A stretch of 9,830 bases of DNA from Flavobacterium psychrophilum (GTDB lineage: Bacteria > Bacteroidota > Bacteroidia > Flavobacteriales > Flavobacteriaceae): contig CAMAWK010000081.1 in the NCBI GenBank assembly GCA_945861915.1, forward strand, positions 1 through 9,830, given 5' to 3'. Position numbers and translations under genes: made by a program. Positions 6,234 to 9,830 of this stretch are shown one piece after another (position 1 is the first letter of the stretch; each line of letters begins with the position of its first letter). The notes beneath the pieces were generated by a model. That model was given only the letters and a program-made list of their open reading frames with translations. It made no database searches and was not told the origin of the DNA.

Positions 6234-7643
6234 ATGCAAGACGACAACCAAGAAAATTTTAAAAGAGAACTCGGATTATTAGATGGCACCATGCTCGTGG
6301 TGGGCTCGATGATTGGTTCGGGCATATTTATTGTGAGCTCCGACATCGCTCGGCAAGTAGGTTCGGCAGGTTGGCTCACATTAATTTGGCTTATTTCTGG
6401 AATCATTACCATGATTGCCGCTGTGAGTTATGGCGAGTTGAGTGCCATGTTTCCCAAAGCAGGTGGACAATATGTGTATTTGAAAGAAGCCTACAATAAA
6501 CTCATTGCTTTTCTCTACGGTTGGAGTTTCTTTTCGGTCATTCAAACGGGAACGATTGCAGCAGTAGGAGTGGGGTTTTCTAAATTTGCTTCCTATTTAA
6601 TTCCGGCGCTGAGTAACGAAAATATACTTTTTGAACTGGGAACTTTCCAGCTCAATGCGGCACAAATAGTTTCGATTATTACCATTATTTTACTGACTTA
6701 TATCAACAGCCGTGGTGTGAAAAATAGTAAAATGATGCAAACGGTTTTGACTGTCATTAAGATTTTATCACTTTTTGGTTTAATTGTTTTTGGTTTTCTA
6801 TTGGCTGCCAAAGCCGAAGTTTGGAATGCCAACTGGGCGGATGCGTGGAGCACTCGCTCTTTTGATGTTGATAGCGGAAGTTGGTTACCCATTGGCGGAA
6901 CAGCCCTGATTGCAGGTGTTTCGGCGGCGATGGTGGGTTCGTTGTTTTCGAGTGATGCTTGGGTGGGCGTTACCTTTATAGCTGGAGAAATCAAAAATCC
7001 GAAACGCAATGTGGGTTTGAGTTTGTTTCTAGGCACTTTTATCGTAACTGTCATTTATGTTTTGACTAATTTGATGTATTTGGCAGTTATTCCGTTAAAC
7101 GAAATTGCCACCGCAAAATCCGATAGGGTAGCAGTAGTAGCATCAGAATATACTTTTGGCGATATGGGAACTATTATTATTGCTGTGATGATAATGATTT
7201 CGACTTTTGCTTGTAACAATGGATTGATTATGGCGGGAGCCAGAGTCTATTATACGATGGCAAAAGACGGTTTATTTCTGAAAAAAGCAGCCGAATTAAA
7301 CGATGCAAGTGTCCCTGCTTGGGCTTTGTGGATGCAATGTATTTGGGCTTCGCTCTTGTGCTTGACAGGAAAATATGGAGATTTACTCGATTTCGTTATT
7401 ATTATTGTACTGATATTTTATATTCTCACTATATACGGAATTTTTATTCTTCGTAAAAAAATGCCCGATGTAGAAAGACCTTATAAAGCGTTTGGTTATC
7501 CTTTCTTACCGTTTTTGTATATCATTATTGCTTCGTCGGTCTGCGTTTCTTTATTGCTAACGAAATTCTCGACCTGTGGTTGGGGAGTTTTGATTATGCT
7601 TACAGGAATTCCGATTTATTATTTAACAAAATCGAAAGAGTAA
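6234..7643 (+). CDS. APC superfamily amino acid permease
   Basis: This is a 469-residue inner-membrane transporter with about 12 hydrophobic segments, the usual size for the amino acid-polyamine-organocation superfamily. The TM1 unwound motif GSMIGSGIF (24-32) forms the substrate site in characterised relatives. YGELSAMFPKAGGQYVYLKEAY (66-87) is the conserved TM2-TM3 region, and the TM6 region reads SSDAWVGVTFIAGEIKNPKRN (239-259). GARVYYTMAKDGLF (335-348) is the conserved loop after TM8. The arrangement resembles LAT-like and bacterial exchanger branches, but the substrate cannot be assigned. The ATG at 6234 follows an A-rich leader (CCCAAAAAG), and the family motif begins soon after, so this start is well supported. 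It is divergent from the methyltransferase-HEPN gene and convergent with htrA. Confidence 0.92.
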   Translation: MQDDNQENFKRELGLLDGTMLVVGSMIGSGIFIVSSDIARQVGSAGWLTLIWLISGIITMIAAVSYGELSAMFPKAGGQYVYLKEAYNKLIAFLYGWSFFSVIQTGTIAAVGVGFSKFASYLIPALSNENILFELGTFQLNAAQIVSIITIILLTYINSRGVKNSKMMQTVLTVIKILSLFGLIVFGFLLAAKAEVWNANWADAWSTRSFDVDSGSWLPIGGTALIAGVSAAMVGSLFSSDAWVGVTFIAGEIKNPKRNVGLSLFLGTFIVTVIYVLTNLMYLAVIPLNEIATAKSDRVAVVASEYTFGDMGTIIIAVMIMISTFACNNGLIMAGARVYYTMAKDGLFLKKAAELNDASVPAWALWMQCIWASLLCLTGKYGDLLDFVIIIVLIFYILTIYGIFILRKKMPDVERPYKAFGYPFLPFLYIIIASSVCVSLLLTKFSTCGWGVLIMLTGIPIYYLTKSKE

Positions 7644-7648
7644 TTTCT

Positions 7649-7710
7649 TGCCACAGACCTGTCTGCCGACAGGCAGGTTGCACAGATTTAACGGATTTCA
7701 TTTCTGTTAA
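7649..7710. repeat. Dispersed-repeat-like segment interrupted by a GC-rich hairpin
   Basis: TGCCACAGA (7649-7657) and TTGCACAGATT (7678-7688) flank a hairpin. ACCTGTCTG (7657-7665) pairs with CAGGCAGGT (7670-7678) through nine pairs, one of them G-T, around the loop CCGA. If the hairpin is taken out, the flanks join into one CACAGA-repeat phrase followed by TTTAACGGATTT, of a kind I recall as recurrent between genes in Bacteroidetes. This suggests that a small palindromic element was inserted into an older intergenic repeat. No T-run follows the hairpin on the plus strand, so it is a poor terminator for the permease. Confidence 0.5.
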
Positions 7711-7713
7711 CAT

Positions 7714-7761
7714 AAAAAAGAATTTGCCACTAACTTATGTATTTCTGAACAAGTTAGTGGC
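7714..7761. terminator. Hairpin terminator between the convergent permease and htrA genes
   Basis: GCCACTAACTT (7726-7736) pairs perfectly over 11 bp with AAGTTAGTGGC (7751-7761), with a 14-nt loop. Read on the minus strand, the stem is followed after six bases by a run of six T (7719 to 7714), which suits termination of htrA. On the plus strand only a TAAAATATTT stretch follows, so termination of the permease here would be weaker. Confidence 0.6.
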
Positions 7762-7804
7762 TAAAATATTTAAGAATCGTTTCTAAATTGTGATGATTTT
7801 GAAA

Positions 7805-9205
7805 TTAAATAATAATCTGAATCAATTGTCCATTTTTACTCATCATTTCGATGCGAACACTTTGGTTTTCGTCTTTTTGATTTAAAATTTTGGACACTGT
7901 TTCAATATCGGAAGCTTTGACATTATCGATTTTTAAAATAATATTCCCCAAAAGTTCCGCTTCGTATTGTTTCAAATTTGGGTTGGTCAAGGATTTGATT
8001 TTTACTCCATAATCCAAATTAAATTTCTTTTTATCGGCAGCCTCAATATTTTCTAATTCGATGCCTTTAAATTCCGTACCAAAGAGTTCGTTATTACTCA
8101 AAACTACAGGTAACACTTTGTTTTTCCCATCTCTTAAAAACGCAACTTCTACTTTGTCACCCGGTCTTTTAGTACTAATATAACCTGATAAATCAGCAAA
8201 TGAGCTTACTTTTTGTTCGTCTAATTTCACAATAATATCGCCTTTCATCAATCCTGCTTTTTCGGCACCTGATTTTTTGCTTACTTTATTGATGTAAAAA
8301 CCTTCGGTTTCCGTGATGCTAAATTCTTTAGATTTTGTGGAGTTTAATTCGAATCCTTCAACTCCTAAAATGCCTCGTTTTACATTTCCAAATTCCATGA
8401 TATCTTCGATAATTTTTCGAGTTACATTAGACGGAATCGCAAACGAATAACCCGTGTAACTTCCTGTTGGAGACGAAATCATGGTGTTGATTCCGATCAA
8501 TTCTCCTCGAGTGTTTACTAAGGCACCACCACTATTTCCTGGATTTACTGCAGCATCCGTTTGAAGAAAAGATTGAATTCCGCCTGAATCTAAGTTTCTA
8601 GCTTTGGCAGAAACGATTCCAGCCGTTACAGTTGAGTTTAAATTATAAGGATTACCAACAGCCAAAACCCATTCGCCAATTTTTACCGCATCAGAATTGG
8701 CAAAAGCAGAATAAGGTAATTTCTCGTCAGCGGTTATTTTCAATAAAGCAATATCCATTTTGGAGTCGGTTCCAACGAGTTTGGCAGTATATGATTTTTT
8801 GTTGTTCAACGTAATTTCAATTTCCGAAGCATCTTTTACCACATGATTGTTGGTTACAATATAACCATCTTCCGAAATGATTACTCCCGAACCAGTTCCT
8901 ACTTGTTCTTGTGATTGTGCGCCACCAAAACCATAGAAAAACTCCATCAAAGGGTTGCTAATCGTTTGTCGGGATACGTTTTTTACGTGAACCACCGTAT
9001 GAATTGTTTTGTCGGCTGCTTCGGTAAAATCGAACGCTTCAGATGACAATCCAACATTTCGCGCATAAGAATTCGGGGCTTCAGTAACAATAGAGTTTTT
9101 GTTGTTTGAAAAATAGCCATTGTCGTCAAATAACAATTTGTAAGCGCTAAGTGTGGTAGCTCCGCTCAACAATGACACCAAAAAGAGATTTGAAAATCGT
9201 TTCAT
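7805..9205 (-). CDS. HtrA/DegQ-family periplasmic serine endoprotease (Do family)
   Basis: This 466-residue protein degrades or refolds damaged proteins in the periplasm. It begins with a hydrophobic export signal or membrane anchor (residues about 5-26). The trypsin-like domain covers about 60-270 and has the complete catalytic triad: H121 in TNNHVV, D151 in KMDIALLKI and S225 in NPGNSGGALV. Two PDZ domains follow, PDZ1 at about 277-370 (RGILGVEG, AGLMKGDIIVKLDEQKV) and PDZ2 at about 378-462 (GNIILKIDNVKASD). This architecture and length match DegP/DegQ-type oligomeric proteases. The start is supported by the signal sequence and by a -7 promoter element about 30 bp upstream. It is divergent from dapF across 134 bp. 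Expression may respond to envelope stress, but no stress-sigma signature is recognised here. Confidence 0.95.
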   Translation of the reverse strand: MKRFSNLFLVSLLSGATTLSAYKLLFDDNGYFSNNKNSIVTEAPNSYARNVGLSSEAFDFTEAADKTIHTVVHVKNVSRQTISNPLMEFFYGFGGAQSQEQVGTGSGVIISEDGYIVTNNHVVKDASEIEITLNNKKSYTAKLVGTDSKMDIALLKITADEKLPYSAFANSDAVKIGEWVLAVGNPYNLNSTVTAGIVSAKARNLDSGGIQSFLQTDAAVNPGNSGGALVNTRGELIGINTMISSPTGSYTGYSFAIPSNVTRKIIEDIMEFGNVKRGILGVEGFELNSTKSKEFSITETEGFYINKVSKKSGAEKAGLMKGDIIVKLDEQKVSSFADLSGYISTKRPGDKVEVAFLRDGKNKVLPVVLSNNELFGTEFKGIELENIEAADKKKFNLDYGVKIKSLTNPNLKQYEAELLGNIILKIDNVKASDIETVSKILNQKDENQSVRIEMMSKNGQLIQIII

Positions 9206-9233
9206 AATAGTATGTTTTTAATGTTATTCAACG

Positions 9234-9241
9234 CAAAAATA
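9234..9241 (-). promoter_or_regulatory. Putative -7 promoter element for htrA
   Basis: On the minus strand this reads TATTTTTG, an exact match to TAnnTTTG, about 28 bp before the htrA start codon at 9205. A -33 TTG is not evident at the expected distance. The same octamer is used on the opposite strand for dapF. Confidence 0.55.
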
Positions 9242-9267
9242 TATAATTTCATATTTTGTAAAAACAG

Positions 9268-9294
9268 TTTAACGCTCGTTTAACATTCTTTAAC
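9268..9294. repeat. Three helically phased TTTAAC direct repeats between htrA and dapF
   Basis: TTTAAC occurs at 9268-9273, 9279-9284 and 9289-9294, with start-to-start distances of 11 and 10 bp, about one helical turn each. The first and third copies continue with G. The array lies between the two divergent -7 elements, near the -33 region of dapF, where an activator or repressor could bind one DNA face. The function is inferred. Confidence 0.5.
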
Positions 9295-9310
9295 GTATCA
9301 TTAATATTTG

Positions 9311-9318
9311 TATTTTTG
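9311..9318 (+). promoter_or_regulatory. Putative -7 promoter element for dapF
   Basis: TATTTTTG matches the Bacteroidetes consensus TAnnTTTG exactly and lies 21 bp before the dapF ATG, predicting a short leader of roughly 15 nt. No convincing -33 TTG is seen upstream; the phased TTTAAC repeats occupy that region. Confidence 0.55.
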
Positions 9319-9339
9319 TACCTCTTAAATTAATAGAAA

Positions 9340-9830
9340 ATGCAACTAGAATTTTATAAATACCAAGGAACAGGAAATGATTTTGTGATGATTGATAATC
9401 GATCTCAATTTTTCCCAAAAGACAATTTGAAACTGGTTGCTCAATTGTGTGACAGGCGTTTTGGTATTGGAGCAGACGGTCTTATTTTGTTAGAAAATGA
9501 TTCAGACACCGACTTCCGAATGGTTTATTATAATTCTGATGGGAATCTAAGTTCTATGTGTGGCAATGGTGGGCGTTGTTTGGTGGCTTTCGCCAAAGCA
9601 CTAAAGGTTATCAACGAAAGTTGTACTTTTATTGCTACCGATGGTTTACATCACGCCACAATTGCTGATGATGGAATAGTTTCTCTTCAAATGATTGATG
9701 TAACGGAAATAAAAAAAGAAAGCGATTATACTTTTATGAACACCGGTTCGCCTCATCATGTTGAAATGGTTGCTGATTTGGAAAATTATAATGTTAAAGA
9801 AAATGGAGCGGCTATTCGTTATGGTTCTTT
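9340..9830 (+). CDS. dapF: Diaminopimelate epimerase (5' part, cut by the window end)
   Basis: About 163 codons are visible. DapF interconverts LL- and meso-diaminopimelate in the cytoplasm, the step that supplies meso-DAP for peptidoglycan and the precursor of lysine. The N-terminal signature is FYKYQGTGNDFVMID (5-19). RRFGIGADGLILLE (39-52) follows, and the active-site block is YYNSDGNLSSMCGNGGRC (63-80), in which C74 is the first of the two catalytic cysteines. TGSPHHVE near residue 140 is also typical. The second catalytic cysteine should lie beyond the window. The ATG at 9340 follows an A-rich leader (AATAGAAA) and begins directly at the family N-terminus. No break is seen in the visible part. 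It is divergent from htrA. Confidence 0.95.
   Translation, partial: MQLEFYKYQGTGNDFVMIDNRSQFFPKDNLKLVAQLCDRRFGIGADGLILLENDSDTDFRMVYYNSDGNLSSMCGNGGRCLVAFAKALKVINESCTFIATDGLHHATIADDGIVSLQMIDVTEIKKESDYTFMNTGSPHHVEMVADLENYNVKENGAAIRYGS

Noticed and set aside
6698..7054. 118-codon minus-strand frame inside the permease
   Set aside because: It is fully contained in a well-supported membrane protein gene on the other strand and has no family features.
7580..7786. Small plus-strand gene overlapping the permease end and the intergenic repeats
   Set aside because: It reads through the permease in another frame and then through hairpin repeats; the protein has no recognisable features.

Overview
The window looks like chromosomal DNA of a member of the Bacteroidetes, most likely a flavobacterium. 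The reasons are the AT-rich composition, A-rich gene leaders with little Shine-Dalgarno signal, promoter -7 elements of the TAnnTTTG type, and the protein families present (a Bacteroidetes-style HtrA protease next to dapF, an exported esterase with a separate N-terminal domain, an AHSA1-type SRPBCC protein). No rRNA, tRNA, CRISPR array or insertion sequence is visible. The genus is an inference.

Layout. 1-62: the last codons of an unidentified plus-strand gene, followed by a strong intrinsic terminator (86-120). 140-685: a short chlorite dismutase (cld, plus) whose heme ligand, distal arginine and supporting glutamate are all present. 706-3626: three minus-strand genes, which read in their own direction are an SRPBCC/AHSA1 protein, a lipoprotein-like alpha/beta hydrolase and a secreted esterase; the last two are 46 bp apart and may form an operon. 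3661-3761: a GC-rich pair of inverted REP-like hairpins (a REPIN/BIME-like element). 3776-5998: a 740-residue minus-strand protein with a degenerate HsdM-like methyltransferase domain, one HsdS-like target recognition domain, a long coiled coil and a C-terminal HEPN-like domain carrying an RNxxxH motif. 5999-6233: a divergent intergenic region with putative promoters for both sides, a perfect 12-bp palindrome in the leader of the 740-residue gene and five 13-bp tandem repeats in the leader of the permease. 6234-7643: an APC-family amino acid permease (plus). 7644-7804: a dispersed-repeat-like segment interrupted by a hairpin, and a hairpin terminator between convergent genes. 7805-9205: an HtrA/DegQ-type periplasmic serine protease (minus). 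9206-9339: a divergent promoter region with three helically phased TTTAAC repeats. 9340 to the end: the 5' part of dapF (plus).

How the genes fit together. Most are ordinary housekeeping or envelope genes: HtrA for envelope quality control, DapF for lysine and peptidoglycan precursors, the permease for amino acid or amine transport, and two hydrolases acting outside the cytoplasm. The outlier is the 740-residue gene. It stands alone with no restriction subunit beside it, looks more AT-rich than its neighbours, and joins a DNA-recognition module of type I restriction-modification ancestry to an RNase-type HEPN domain. The best hypothesis is a single-gene defence or abortive-infection protein that senses DNA through a non-catalytic methyltransferase/TRD module and cleaves RNA when triggered. 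That function is inferred; the domain order and motif changes are read directly from the sequence. The chlorite dismutase is the second notable gene.
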